64,000 nt of DNA from Geitlerinema sp. BBD 1991-9 (lineage in GTDB: Bacteria > Cyanobacteriota > Cyanobacteriia > Cyanobacteriales > Geitlerinemataceae). The position numbers and the translations under genes are program-made. Location: NCBI GenBank assembly GCA_001657325.1, contig LWRO01000018.1:1-64000 (forward strand), given 5' to 3'. Below are positions 20,205 through 29,487 of this stretch, in pieces; the stretch's first letter is position 1, and the number at the start of each line of letters is the position of its first letter. Below the pieces are notes generated by a model that saw only the letters and a list, made by a program, of their open reading frames with translations, did no database searches and had not been told where the DNA came from.

Positions 20205-21974
20205 TCAAGCAGCCCCGTTCGTTTCATCGAATTTATTCGTCAACCACACCGATTGATACGGTTCGAGAATAAACGTGTCGTGAATGTTGCTGATAATTTT
20301 TCCGCTAATCAAATCGCACCAAGGATCGGTACAGACGAGATTGATTTCCGTCAAATATAATTGCTGAACGCGATCGCTGAGGTTGTGAATCGAGAAAATA
20401 CTCTGATCGCGATTCATACTTTGCCGCCAAAAACCGAAAAGGGATTCTTTGAGATGCAGGGTGTATTGGGTGGCGTTGGGATGAAATGCCGGTTGGCGGC
20501 GGCGAATCTGAATCAGCCGACACATTTCTCGTAACACGATCGACTGCGGTGATGTCGGATCGGCGAGTAGTTGTTCTAACTCGTCGTAGTCCCATTGATG
20601 GCGGTTGATCGATCGCTTGCGTCCCGTGTGTTGAAAGTTCGCTCGATCGTTCGGCGTAGCCAACAAACTATGAATGTAAAAGGCCGGAATGCCCTCCAAC
20701 GCCATCATCATGGTCTGAGAACACAAGAAACGCTGAATCTGCCATTTATCTTCCCCTTTCACGGTGCCTTTCATCGCGTCGAACAGGGAAATATTGACTT
20801 CGTAAGGACTTTCACTACCGTTCGCCTTGCGTCTCATGCTGATTTCTCCACCGAACCGCTTCATGGTTGAAATCAGCGCGTAAGATTCTTCATCCGTTAA
20901 CAAGCCTTCCGTCGGACGCAAACCGATGCCGTCGTGAGAGGCGGCAAAATTCAAGTACGCACAGCCAATGGGGGCAGGGGGCATACTCATCATCCAGGTT
21001 CGCAGGTGATCGGATTTACCCTGTAACAGCGCGTTCAGTACCAGCGGCGGCAAACTGAAGTTGTAAATCATGTGCGCTTCGTTGCGGTTGCCGAAATAGC
21101 TGAGGTTTTCGCGGTTGGGAACGTTAGTTTCGGTAATCAACGCCACGCCGGGATCGACGAATTGCAAAATTTCCCGCAACAGTTTGATGGCGGCGTGGGT
21201 TTGTGGCAAATGAATGCAGGGAGTCCCCAGTTCTTTCCACAGGTAGCCGATGGCATCGAGGCGCACGTACTTGGCACCAACGCGCACGTAAAACAAAATG
21301 ATTTTGACGAATTCGAGTAAAACCTCGGGATTGGCGAAGTTGAGATCGATTTGGTCTTCGCTAAACGTCGCCCAAACGTGTTTTTCGCCGTCAGGTGTTC
21401 CGACGGGAACGAGGAGTCTACTGCTGCGAGGACGGACGACTTGGGAAATATCGGTATCCTGGGGGACAGTAATAAAATAGTCGCATCCGGGTTTTTCTCC
21501 CCGTCGAAATTGCTCGAACCATTCGCTTTGACTCGAAACGTGGTTGATGACAAAATCGACCATGAGGTTGAATTGTTCGGCGATGCGTCGGATGTCGTCC
21601 CAATCGCCGAGATCGGGGTTCACTTTTAAATAGTCGATGACCGAAAATCCGTCGTCAGAACTGTAGGGGAAAAATGGCAAGATGTGAACCCCGGAAATGG
21701 TGTCGCCGAGATAGTCGCGGAGGAATCGATCGAGGGTGGCGAGGGGTTTTTCGCCGGAACCGTGGAGCGTGTCGCCATAGGTAATCAGCAGGATGTTCTG
21801 TTGGTTCCACTTGCCGAAATCTTCTTCGACCAAGTCGGAGAAGTCCTCGCTGACAAGATTGTAGAGTCGATCGAGCAGTTGCGATGCAATTTGGGGGCCG
21901 TAGATTTTCGTGAGTAGCGGTAAAATCCGTAACGAAAAAACGTCAAAGCGCTTGGGAGTTTGTGTCATCGTCAT
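20205..21974 (-). CDS. GH13 subfamily 18 sugar phosphorylase (sucrose/glucosylglycerate phosphorylase-like)
   Basis: The 589-residue protein has a (beta/alpha)8 GH13 core: ITYGDTLHGSG, HILPFFPYSSDDGFSVIDY, VDFVINHVSSQSEWF, the nucleophile region YVRLDAIGYLWKELGTPCIH (Asp in RLDA) and the acid/base Glu in LITETNVPN; AASHDGIGLRP supplies the third carboxylate. YLWKELGTPCIHLPQTHA is a GH13_18 hallmark. These enzymes phosphorolyse sucrose, sucrose 6-phosphate, glucosylglycerol or glucosylglycerate to glucose 1-phosphate. Length and the C-terminal segments resemble the glucosylglycerate/glucosylglycerol branch more than classical sucrose phosphorylase (about 480-500 residues), but the sequence alone does not decide the acceptor. 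A role in recycling a compatible solute is plausible. The start is ATG 21974 (second Met two codons later). Confidence 0.85.
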   Translation of the reverse strand: MTMTQTPKRFDVFSLRILPLLTKIYGPQIASQLLDRLYNLVSEDFSDLVEEDFGKWNQQNILLITYGDTLHGSGEKPLATLDRFLRDYLGDTISGVHILPFFPYSSDDGFSVIDYLKVNPDLGDWDDIRRIAEQFNLMVDFVINHVSSQSEWFEQFRRGEKPGCDYFITVPQDTDISQVVRPRSSRLLVPVGTPDGEKHVWATFSEDQIDLNFANPEVLLEFVKIILFYVRVGAKYVRLDAIGYLWKELGTPCIHLPQTHAAIKLLREILQFVDPGVALITETNVPNRENLSYFGNRNEAHMIYNFSLPPLVLNALLQGKSDHLRTWMMSMPPAPIGCAYLNFAASHDGIGLRPTEGLLTDEESYALISTMKRFGGEISMRRKANGSESPYEVNISLFDAMKGTVKGEDKWQIQRFLCSQTMMMALEGIPAFYIHSLLATPNDRANFQHTGRKRSINRHQWDYDELEQLLADPTSPQSIVLREMCRLIQIRRRQPAFHPNATQYTLHLKESLFGFWRQSMNRDQSIFSIHNLSDRVQQLYLTEINLVCTDPWCDLISGKIISNIHDTFILEPYQSVWLTNKFDETNGAA

Positions 21975-22177
21975 CGGTCTACAATAGGAAAGCTGATTGT
22001 TAGAGGTTAGGGTAGGATACCCAGTGACAAAAAATTGACTGCTGAGTTACCGCAGCCAGTGCTCGAGGTATCGCGAGATGTTAAGAAAACTTAAATTTGG
22101 AAGCTAGGTTCCCGTTGCCTTGTGGGACAAGCTACTGGAAATTTACCGAAGCGTCAAGTCTTCAAATCACACGCGAA

Positions 22178-23140
22178 ATGACCCGATATTTTTTGCGGCG
22201 ACTGTTAATTTCAGTTCCGACGCTCATCGCGATCGGTATTATTATCTTCGGTGTTTTAGCGCTTGCTCCCGGAGATCCGATGGGTGAGTTTGCAACAAAT
22301 CCTGCAATTACAGCGGAAGTTCGCGAAAATATCCGTCGATCGCTCGGACTCGACCAGCCCATACAGGTACGCTATGTTAAATGGGCTTTGGCATTTGTAC
22401 GGGGAGATATGGGGTATTCGTTCACCAGTCGCGCCCCGGTCAGTCAGTTAATTATAGAACGACTTCCAGCGACGCTATGGGTTGTCGGTTTGGGGTATGT
22501 TTTCGCAATAATTTTGGCGATTCCGTTGGGTACGATTTCAGCGTTAAAACGACATACGACTTTCGATCGAGTCGCAACCGTTTTTGCATTTCTATGGTTT
22601 TCGTTACCGCCGTTCTTTACAGGATTGCTGTTTATTTTAATTTTCAGCGTTCGTCTCGATTGGTTTCCGTTTATTTATAACAGCACGCTCGACGTCAAGG
22701 ATTGGTCGAGTTTTGTCGCACAGGTAAAACAGTCGATTATGCCGATCGCCGTGTTGGGATTGTATCAAGCAGCAATGTTAATGCGCTTCGTTCGATCGTC
22801 GATTCTCGAACAACTGAATCAGTCTTACGTTCGCACCGCCTACGCCAAAGGGCTATCGCAGTTTTCCGTCGTTCGACGTCACGTGTTGCGAAATGCCTTG
22901 ATTCCCGTTGTGACCCTCGTGGCTTTGGATATTCCCGCTGTTTTTGCAGGGGCGTTAGTGACGGAACAGGTCTTTCGGGTTCCCGGTATCGGCGCGTTAC
23001 TCATTGAGTCGATTTATCGCAGCGATACCCCTGTCGTGATGGCGATTACGTTTATTTACGCGATTTTAATCGTTGTTTTTAACCTCATTGCCGATCTGCT
23101 GTACGGTTGGCTCGATCCGAGAGTACGATACGAATCGTAA
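22178..23140 (+). CDS. ABC transporter permease, DppB/OppB (dipeptide/oligopeptide/nickel) type
   Basis: The 320-residue integral membrane protein starts MTRYFLRRLLISVPTLIAIG and contains APGDP, LGLDQPIQVRYVKW and GYSFTSRAPVSQLI, the standard opening of the DppB family. The EAA-type loop (YVRTAYAKGLSQFSVVRRHVLRNALIP, about 236-262) contacts the ATPase. About six membrane segments are present. I chose ATG 22178, which fits the family start; an upstream in-frame start at 22097 would add 27 unrelated residues. The partner permease, ATPases and binding protein are not adjacent, which is common in cyanobacteria where these systems are scattered. The transported substrate is unknown. Confidence 0.9.
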   Translation: MTRYFLRRLLISVPTLIAIGIIIFGVLALAPGDPMGEFATNPAITAEVRENIRRSLGLDQPIQVRYVKWALAFVRGDMGYSFTSRAPVSQLIIERLPATLWVVGLGYVFAIILAIPLGTISALKRHTTFDRVATVFAFLWFSLPPFFTGLLFILIFSVRLDWFPFIYNSTLDVKDWSSFVAQVKQSIMPIAVLGLYQAAMLMRFVRSSILEQLNQSYVRTAYAKGLSQFSVVRRHVLRNALIPVVTLVALDIPAVFAGALVTEQVFRVPGIGALLIESIYRSDTPVVMAITFIYAILIVVFNLIADLLYGWLDPRVRYES

Positions 23141-23202
23141 TGAAATGAAGCTTTACAATTTTCCTGGAAGTTCTGTCGAAATTATATGCGGGGAAAACGC
23201 CG

Positions 23203-23736
23203 ATGAATCTGGAGATCGATCGATCGCCTGCGCTGAGTTTTTATACGACGATGGCGCACTATAACATTTGGATGAATCAAAAGTTATACGATGCGTGCGA
23301 ACAGATTTCCGACGAAGAACGAAAGCTCGATCGAGGGGCGTTTTTTAAGTCGGTTCACAGTACGCTCAATCATTTACTATTTGGCGATTTAGCCTGGATG
23401 GGGCGGTTTATCGATCGAAAACTCACCGATAAAAAAATCGGCGAAGATCTTTACGAGAGTTTTGACGAACTGCGAAGCGCCCGAGAAAAAACGGATCGCG
23501 AGATTCTCGATTGGACGAAAAACCTCTCTTCCGAGTGGTTGGAAAGTTCGATCGTTTACGCCAGCCAAGCCTACGGACGAACTCGCATTTTACCGGCTTG
23601 GCTACTCGTCACGCATATGTTTAACCATCAAACCCACCATCGAGGACAACTCACGACGCTTTTAACTCAAATGGGGTACGACGTGGGAAGTACCGATCTC
23701 CCGTGGATGCCGAGTTTAGCATATTCCGAGCAATAA
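23203..23736 (+). CDS. DinB family protein
   Basis: This 177-residue protein has the DinB four-helix fold pattern: MAHYNIWMNQKLYDAC near the start, LNHLLFGDLAWMGRF with a first metal-binding His, and NHQTHHRGQLTTLLTQMG (about 145-162) with the paired histidines that bind a divalent metal. The family covers damage-inducible and thiol-related enzymes of mostly unknown activity. The start used is ATG 23203; ATG 23251 (MAHYNIW) is an alternative. The gene lies 62 bases after the ABC permease gene on the same strand, so cotranscription is possible. A GC-rich imperfect hairpin at about 23750-23780 separates it from the convergent LuxR-type gene. Confidence 0.88.
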   Translation: MNLEIDRSPALSFYTTMAHYNIWMNQKLYDACEQISDEERKLDRGAFFKSVHSTLNHLLFGDLAWMGRFIDRKLTDKKIGEDLYESFDELRSAREKTDREILDWTKNLSSEWLESSIVYASQAYGRTRILPAWLLVTHMFNHQTHHRGQLTTLLTQMGYDVGSTDLPWMPSLAYSEQ

Positions 23737-23783
23737 ACAGCAATAAGCAGGGTAGAGGCGGAAAACCTCCCGCCCTGCCCCAA

Positions 23784-24167
23784 TTACAGCAAATTTTCCT
23801 GGGATAACTTCGCGATCGTTTCGACTTTCGATCGAACGCCGAGTTTATTGTAAATTCGTCGTAAATGGGTGGCAACCGTCCAAGGACTGATATTTAACTG
23901 TTTTGCAATACATTTATTCGGTAAGCCAGTGGCCACTAATTTCACGATCGAACGTTCGCGGGGACTTAAATGAATGTGCTCGCAATTTTGGCAAGTTTTA
24001 GGATTCTCGGAATTATCAGCGCGACACCGAACTAAATAATAGGATGTCTCGTTAATTGTGAATTCTAGAACGACTTTGTAAACAGTATCGCCACTCGAAC
24101 ACAAAACTTTAAGGGACGAATCAGTCTCAGCCTGACGAATGAGACTTTGCAAAGAAGCTTGAAGCAT
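23784..24167 (-). CDS. LuxR-type DNA-binding response protein
   Basis: The protein has 127 residues. The C-terminal part, HLSPRERSIVKLVATGLPNKCIAKQLNISPWTVATHLRRIYNKLGV, is a clear LuxR/GerE helix-turn-helix. The first 65 residues carry a small domain with a CX2C pair (TCQNCEH) and no receiver aspartate, so it is not a standard response regulator. I chose ATG 24167; TTG 24185 would add six residues. A perfect 9-bp hairpin sits 40 bases upstream in the leader. Orphan regulators of this length occur in many cyanobacteria; the target genes are unknown. Confidence 0.87.
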   Translation of the reverse strand: MLQASLQSLIRQAETDSSLKVLCSSGDTVYKVVLEFTINETSYYLVRCRADNSENPKTCQNCEHIHLSPRERSIVKLVATGLPNKCIAKQLNISPWTVATHLRRIYNKLGVRSKVETIAKLSQENLL

Positions 24168-24717
24168 TGTTTTTATAGTTCTCAATCAATACGATCGAGG
24201 AGGACATAGGTGGCGAACTGGGTTCGCCACCGAGAGTTGTCCGTGCAGTCGATACATCTCGAACAAATCTCGAATAAATCTCAACAGAAAACAGAACTCA
24301 ACGAACGGTTTAACCTCGATCTGTCTTAAAGTTAAGCGTCGTCTCAGTAAATCTACGGAAAACTGTGGGGCTTTCCGAGGTGGCGATCTTTCCAGGGTGC
24401 AGTTTCGGGATCGAAGTGAGGTGCGTTACCCCCCCAAACTGCTCGATCGACTGTTATTCTAAGGCTTTGTTTCATATCACAAAATATACCATATGTCAAG
24501 TCACTACAGGCAGTTACTCGATCGTTTGAGCCGACATCCTTGAAATCGAGGACGAGGCGCGACACGTCCTTCAGGAGAGGGAACTCGTTCGAGTGTCCTT
24601 TGAAAATGGGACTGAACGAGAGGTCTACTCGATCGCTACAACGAGAAGTATCAGGGATCGGTCAACCGTTAAGCCAACCGTGACCCCCTGAAATAAACTG
24701 ACACAGGAGATTTTTTC
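24168..24717. other. Intergenic region with a leader hairpin and a possible short reading frame
   Basis: 550 bases between the divergent LuxR and RTX genes. A perfect hairpin, GGTGGCGAA-CTGGG-TTCGCCACC, occupies 24209-24231. On the plus strand AGGAGG (24198-24203) is followed six bases later by GTG 24210 and 39 open codons to TAA 24327-24329. The RTX gene is preceded by a good ribosome-binding site, AGGAGA at 24705-24710. Confidence 0.6.
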
Positions 24718-26841
24718 ATGGCTACAGTTCAAGGCTCTCTCGATCGAAGCGACTTTTTACTCGATCGACCCGCAACGTTTGTAGGTGCTGCGCCAACAAA
24801 CTTTAGCGAACGAGTTGACGAATACGATCTCGAACTCGATGGTGTTACGGGTGGAAGTATTCGTATTGCCCTTACGAGTCTCGAGAACGAGGCCGGAAAT
24901 ACCTTCAATACGTTTCTTCAAGTCATCGACGCGGAGACCGGAGACGTGGTCGCCGACTCTGACAACGACGGTGTCGGAGGCAACTCACTGATCCGAAATA
25001 CCGAGCCAGACGTATTGGATGGTGACGGTGCAGACGATCCGTTAATCCTCAACGAATTTTCTCCAGAAGGAGGTCGTCAGTACAAAGTCCGAGTAACCAG
25101 TCGCTGGGCTTTATGGGACGACGAAAATCCGTACCGCCTAGAAGCAGTTATCGAAAGCGGTGGCGGTACAGTTGCCCTGAGTCCACGACGAAACCAACTC
25201 AGTGAAACGGTAACAGGAGAAATTGTCACTCTAGAAGGCCAACTCAACGACATCGACTTTAGCGCTCCGTCTCCGGTTGCAGACTGGTGGGGCATATTCC
25301 GGAATACCCGCGTAGACGAATTTCTGCTGGATACTGAAATTGTCGGTCAACCCGTCACGCTGGATTTATTCTCACCTACCGGGGGATTCGACACGTACCT
25401 ACAGATCGTCAATGCTGAGAACGGTGACATCGTTGCGTTCAACGACGACGACGGTGGTGGAAGTTCCAATTCCCGTATCGAGAATTTTAGCCCCAGTGCG
25501 GGTGTTGAATATCGCGTTCGGGTAACGTCGAGCGATCGATTGCCAGAAGACGACAACCCTTACACCCTCCAAGCCAGGGTTGAAGCAGGAACTGTATCGC
25601 TCACGCCTCACGAGGTCTATATCCCACCGGAGCCGGAACCCGAACCGGAACCCGAACTACCAACCCTCTCGATCGATGACATCGAAATTCAAGAAGGCAT
25701 CGAAAGCGGCGTGCAATATGGCGAGTTCACCGTCACCCTATCTGAAGCGAGTGAAGAAACCGTAACCGTAGACTACGTCAGCGTCGATGGTACGGCCACT
25801 GCGGGAGACGACTACATCGCTGTCGAACCGGGAACCTTGACCTTCGAGCCTGGGAAAACCCGCCAGACGATTCGCGTTGAAGTTTTGGGTGACATCCAAT
25901 TTGAAAACGACGAAACCTTTACCGTCGAATTGAGCAACCCCACCCATGCCACCATCGACGACGATCGAGGGATTGGCACCATCGACAACGACGACTTTGA
26001 ACCCACACCGGCCGATCCCGACGAATATCAAAGTTTCCGTCGTGGCGAGCATGGTTCCCGTCAAGAGCCAGACGACAGTTTACCGGAAAATCAGTTCGAC
26101 CTGATCGGACTTTCGGGAGGGGACGATCTGATCAACCTCAACATGCCGCCGAACATGGGCAATCCCCCTGTATTTGAAGATCGAAATCCCGCGATTTTAG
26201 AAGATGGATCGACAGATTTCGAGAATGCAACTTGGGTTATCGCCCTCGGTGGTAACGATCGATTTATCGGAACGCCTCGTAACGACATTCCCATCGTTGG
26301 CAACCAAGGTCAAGATATGTTCGATCTCGGCAACGGCGACGATGTGGCAATCGGCGGACGAGATGACGACGTTCTCAACGGGGACGGCGGCGGTGACATT
26401 CTCAACGGCAGTCGAGGCGACGACATCCTCAACGGTGGCGACGGCAGCGACATCCTCAACGGCGGTCAAGGTGATGATATCCTCAACGGCGATGCGGGAA
26501 GCGATCGACTGCAAGGCGATCGAGGTCGAGACGTTCTGACTGGCGGTTTGGATGCGGATACCTTCGTTCTCGCGAACAATTCGGGGAACCTCGCCGCCAC
26601 ACCTGGCGAAGCTGACGTGATTACTGACTTTAGCGTTGAAGAGATCGATACGATCCTCTTGCTCGATACCTCCTCCGTCAGTGCAGTGGAATTTGAAGCG
26701 TTTGACTTGACAACGGCAACGGGCGATATCGTGGAAAGTACCGCACTGCGCGTCTCGAGTTCTGGACGCTACCTCGGCGTTGTCGAAGGGGTTACCGAAA
26801 CAGTAATGTCAGGCAATGCTAATTTGCTCCTGCTCGGCTAA
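24718..26841 (+). CDS. Calx-beta and RTX (hemolysin-type) calcium-binding secreted protein
   Basis: The 707-residue acidic protein starts with two PPC-like beta domains (about 5-145 and 165-300; paired motifs NTFNTFLQVIDAETGDVVADSD and FDTYLQIVNAENGDIVAFND), then a PEPEPEPEPE linker and a Calx-beta domain (about 315-420: VDYVSVDGTATAGDDY, TVELSNPTHATIDDD). Glycine/aspartate nonapeptide repeats (GDDILNGG, GSDILNGG, GDDILNGD) at about 540-615 form an RTX calcium roll, ending in a hydrophobic tail. It has no N-terminal signal; RTX repeats near the C-terminus are the usual type I secretion signature. It is probably a cell-surface or matrix protein. The start ATG 24718 has AGGAGA seven bases upstream. 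No type I exporter gene is adjacent. Confidence 0.9.
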   Translation: MATVQGSLDRSDFLLDRPATFVGAAPTNFSERVDEYDLELDGVTGGSIRIALTSLENEAGNTFNTFLQVIDAETGDVVADSDNDGVGGNSLIRNTEPDVLDGDGADDPLILNEFSPEGGRQYKVRVTSRWALWDDENPYRLEAVIESGGGTVALSPRRNQLSETVTGEIVTLEGQLNDIDFSAPSPVADWWGIFRNTRVDEFLLDTEIVGQPVTLDLFSPTGGFDTYLQIVNAENGDIVAFNDDDGGGSSNSRIENFSPSAGVEYRVRVTSSDRLPEDDNPYTLQARVEAGTVSLTPHEVYIPPEPEPEPEPELPTLSIDDIEIQEGIESGVQYGEFTVTLSEASEETVTVDYVSVDGTATAGDDYIAVEPGTLTFEPGKTRQTIRVEVLGDIQFENDETFTVELSNPTHATIDDDRGIGTIDNDDFEPTPADPDEYQSFRRGEHGSRQEPDDSLPENQFDLIGLSGGDDLINLNMPPNMGNPPVFEDRNPAILEDGSTDFENATWVIALGGNDRFIGTPRNDIPIVGNQGQDMFDLGNGDDVAIGGRDDDVLNGDGGGDILNGSRGDDILNGGDGSDILNGGQGDDILNGDAGSDRLQGDRGRDVLTGGLDADTFVLANNSGNLAATPGEADVITDFSVEEIDTILLLDTSSVSAVEFEAFDLTTATGDIVESTALRVSSSGRYLGVVEGVTETVMSGNANLLLLG

Positions 26842-26892
26842 AGGCATTCAACCAGCCATTTAACCAAATCCTTCGATCGAAACTGCTCCGAA

Positions 26893-26924
26893 AACCGGGT
26901 TTCTCCAAGAAATCCGGCTTTTTT
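26893..26924 (+). terminator. Intrinsic terminator of the RTX gene
   Basis: AACCGGGTTTCT (26893-26904) pairs with AGAAATCCGG (26908-26917) with one G-U pair, followed by TTTTTT (26919-26924). It lies about 50 bases after the stop. The AACCGGGTTTCT motif recurs as the terminator type of this genome. Confidence 0.88.
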
Positions 26925-26941
26925 ACACTACCCCTCTCTAA

Positions 26942-26962
26942 CTCTCCCCTTGCAGGGGAGAG
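26942..26962. repeat. Perfect hairpin CTCTCCCCT-TGC-AGGGGAGAG
   Basis: A 9-bp perfect stem with a three-base loop lies between the RTX terminator and the convergent moaE 3' end. Its sequence resembles the hairpin inside the 137-bp duplicated unit (CCTCCCCT-TAGCC-AGGGGAGG), pointing to one family of small interspersed palindromes. Confidence 0.8.
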
Positions 26963-26981
26963 CTAAGGAAGATCTTCCTTT

Positions 26982-27479
26982 TCAACAGTTCTCGCCAGAC
27001 TGCTCGCAAGCGCCAATGCTCACCCAGGTACTCGAACCATCCGTCCAATGCTCTTTTTTCCAAATGGGTGCGTTGTGTTTGAGCGTATCGATCGCGTATC
27101 GACAAGCCTCGAACGCCTCGCCGCGATGGGGACAACCGACGGCGACTAACACGCTGATTGCGCCGACGTGCAACCGTCCAGTTCGGTGGTGAATGACAAC
27201 GCGACTGACATCGTCCCACTGACGGCGAATTTCGGCGGCGATTTGGCGAAACACTTGCAGTGCCATAGGTTCGTAAGCTTGGTATTCCAAATACTGAACC
27301 GCTCTCCCATCGGTATTGTTACGCACCATCCCGCTCATGACGACGATGGCACCGTTTCTCGGATCGTCGGCTAGAGCGTACACTCGATCGAGCGATAGCG
27401 GCGCGATCGAGATGGCGAAATTATCCCCTTCATAATCCTGGGGGCGCGTCGTTAGCGATACCGTTGCGTCAAAGGTCAT
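26982..27479 (-). CDS. moaE: Molybdopterin synthase catalytic subunit (MoaE)
   Basis: The 165-residue protein has the MoaE fold signatures: GAIVVMSGMVRNNTDGRAVQYLEYQAYEPMA, VVIHHRTGRLHVGAISVLVAVGCPHRGEAFEACRYAIDTLKHNAPIWKKEHW. The Lys pair in IWKKE matches the active-site lysines that receive sulfur from the MoaD C-terminus to build the dithiolene of molybdopterin. I chose ATG 27479; an in-frame extension to 27560 encodes a basic, unconserved stretch. It ends close to the RTX gene on the other strand. No other moa gene is in the window. Confidence 0.95.
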   Translation of the reverse strand: MTFDATVSLTTRPQDYEGDNFAISIAPLSLDRVYALADDPRNGAIVVMSGMVRNNTDGRAVQYLEYQAYEPMALQVFRQIAAEIRRQWDDVSRVVIHHRTGRLHVGAISVLVAVGCPHRGEAFEACRYAIDTLKHNAPIWKKEHWTDGSSTWVSIGACEQSGENC

Positions 27480-27630
27480 AGCGACTGGGAAAGCGCGACT
27501 GAGAAAGCATCTTTTCAGTTTAACGAGAAAGCATCTCACGAGAAACCACCCCCGTAACAATCTCGCCTTGTCAACTCGATAACCCGACGAGTATTATCTG
27601 GAGCGTCGATGGTATGGGGATTTAGCAGTT

Positions 27631-29334
27631 GTGAAAGACCAAATTAATCGGAATTGGGGTCGTTCGGCGATCTCAATTCCCGTCTACGTTCTCGCCTGTT
27701 TGGCGGGAATTTGGATAATGTTTTATCCCACGCTGAGCAGTCACTTTGCTCTGATGCAAACCGATCCGGGCGATACTCGACTCAATCAATATTTCCTCGA
27801 ACATTCTTTCCAACTGTTAACCAATCCAGCTTATATCGGTCAACTTTGGTCGCCGAGTTTTTTCTATCCTTATCCAGAAGTTCTCGCTTTTTCGGATAAT
27901 CTTTTCGGTTCGGCTCCGGTTTACTGGTTTTTTCGATCGATCCTTCCCTCCGATCTCGCCTATCAATGGTGGACAATTGCCGTTTTAACCTTGAACTTCG
28001 TCGCCTTTTCGATGTTGATGCGGCGCTTTAGTGTCAATCCGTTCCTCGGCTCTCTAGCTTCGTTTTTATTTGCCTTCGGATTGCCCAGAGCCATGCAGTT
28101 GGGACACCAGCAATTACTCCCCCAATTTTTTACGCCGTTAGTGTTTTGGCTGTTGTGGGATTTTATCAAACAGCCAACGATTAAGCGGTTTGTCGCTATT
28201 TTACTGTTGACATACTTGCAAGTTCTAGCAGGGATTTATCTCGGCTGGTTTTTAGTGTTTAGCATTCTCATTTTTGTAGGAATTTCTTGTTGGATTCGTC
28301 CCGACATTCGGCGCACACTCATACGCTACGTTCGCGAAAACATCAAACCCCTCGTTGCCATCAGTCTGGGCTGGCTGGCCTTACTGGTAATTACGTTTTG
28401 GCCCTACATTCGCGCGAAATCTGTCTTAGGTGGACGGTCTTATCGCGAAATCGATTCGATGCTCCCACGCCTTCAGTCTTGGTTTTCCGTAGACCATGGA
28501 AGTGTTTACGCACCGCTGTTGAGTTGGATTTCTAAAGGACTTCCTGCTGCAAACGAGCATCGGCTGTTTATGGGCTTTGTGATTTTGGCAATGTCGGTGT
28601 TGGCAATTTGGGCGATCTTTCGTCAAAAAATTGACTTGGGCGAAGACCGTAATTTTCTCGTTCGAGTCAGCTTGCTAGTGTTTATCGTTATTTTTGTACT
28701 GTCTTTTCGCATTCCTCCGGGTATTTCACTATGGCGTTTTGTTTATCATCTCGTTCCCGGTGCAAGTGTTATTCGGGCAGTGACACGGATTTGGACGATT
28801 GCAGATTTTTACCTGCTCATCGGGGTGACAGTCTGTATCGATTCGCTGTTAAAAATGAAGGTGCGTCAACCTTTGTTGCGGAGTTCGATCGCGTTGGTCT
28901 TGTGCGTTGCGAGTATGGGCGAACAGCGGTTAGTTAACTATTACCAATACGAGAAAGCCTCGATCGATCGAGAGGTCGTTCAAATGCAACAGGTGATGGA
29001 AAAAGATTGTGATGTTGCTTACGTCACCTTCACACCGGAACAGCCGTTTTTCGTCGTGCAACTTTCGGCGATGTGGGCGGGTTTGCGATCGAATACCCCA
29101 GTTGTTAACGGCTATTCGGGAAATCATCCCCCCGATTATCTCGATCCGACGAAATCGATGGACGCACAAGGGGTTTTAGACTGGCTCGAGGTGTCCGACG
29201 CGCCGAAGTCGGGGAATCTCTGTGTGGTTTCGCAGGAACCGTCAGCGGCGCAGGAGACTTCGAGCGAACCCGCCAATCCCCCCTCCTATCGTGCTGAGTC
29301 GATCGACTTCAACGCGATCGACTCGACGCCATAG
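27631..29334 (+). CDS. Polytopic membrane protein, GT-C-like, unknown function
   Basis: The product has 567 residues, starting from GTG 27631. About 11 hydrophobic segments span residues 14-430, beginning with IPVYVLACLAGIWIMF. The first extracytoplasmic loop is acidic (MQTDPGDTRLNQYFLEH) and is followed by a region with LWSPSFFYPYPEVLAFSDN, the layout of GT-C glycosyltransferases and YfhO-like proteins. The last 130 residues are soluble and end in a Ser/Glu/Pro-rich tail. I recognise no specific family. Such proteins often transfer sugars from polyprenyl phosphates, so that role is a guess. It stands alone, divergent from moaE and 150 bases ahead of the imelysin-like gene. Confidence 0.75.
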   Translation: MKDQINRNWGRSAISIPVYVLACLAGIWIMFYPTLSSHFALMQTDPGDTRLNQYFLEHSFQLLTNPAYIGQLWSPSFFYPYPEVLAFSDNLFGSAPVYWFFRSILPSDLAYQWWTIAVLTLNFVAFSMLMRRFSVNPFLGSLASFLFAFGLPRAMQLGHQQLLPQFFTPLVFWLLWDFIKQPTIKRFVAILLLTYLQVLAGIYLGWFLVFSILIFVGISCWIRPDIRRTLIRYVRENIKPLVAISLGWLALLVITFWPYIRAKSVLGGRSYREIDSMLPRLQSWFSVDHGSVYAPLLSWISKGLPAANEHRLFMGFVILAMSVLAIWAIFRQKIDLGEDRNFLVRVSLLVFIVIFVLSFRIPPGISLWRFVYHLVPGASVIRAVTRIWTIADFYLLIGVTVCIDSLLKMKVRQPLLRSSIALVLCVASMGEQRLVNYYQYEKASIDREVVQMQQVMEKDCDVAYVTFTPEQPFFVVQLSAMWAGLRSNTPVVNGYSGNHPPDYLDPTKSMDAQGVLDWLEVSDAPKSGNLCVVSQEPSAAQETSSEPANPPSYRAESIDFNAIDSTP

Positions 29335-29408
29335 AGTGTCAGTTCAGCCTTCGGTTCAGCGTTCAGTGGCTAGAGGCGTAAGGAAGGCATTGATTTTCTC
29401 GGTGCTTG

Positions 29409-29487
29409 TTGAGAATTATTGACAATAATTGTCGAGGTCGGTAGGATAAACTCTCAATACCCACAATTGAAAATAATTATCAATATG
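29409..29487 (+). promoter_or_regulatory. Two Fur-box-like palindromes before the imelysin-like gene
   Basis: Site 1 contains the perfect inverted repeat AATTATT-GAC-AATAATT (29414-29430) within GAGAATTATTGACAATAATT. Site 2, TGAAAATAATTATCA (29468-29482), ends at the start codon region. Both resemble the Fur consensus GATAATGATAATCATTATC. Position directly upstream of and overlapping the start of an iron-uptake-type gene fits iron repression. Confidence 0.7.

Noticed and set aside
22097-22177. Upstream start of the ABC permease
   Set aside because: The family starts at MTRYFLRRLL; the extra residues show no signal or homology.
27480-27560. N-terminal extension of MoaE
   Set aside because: The added residues are basic and not part of MoaE; ATG 27479 starts the known fold.
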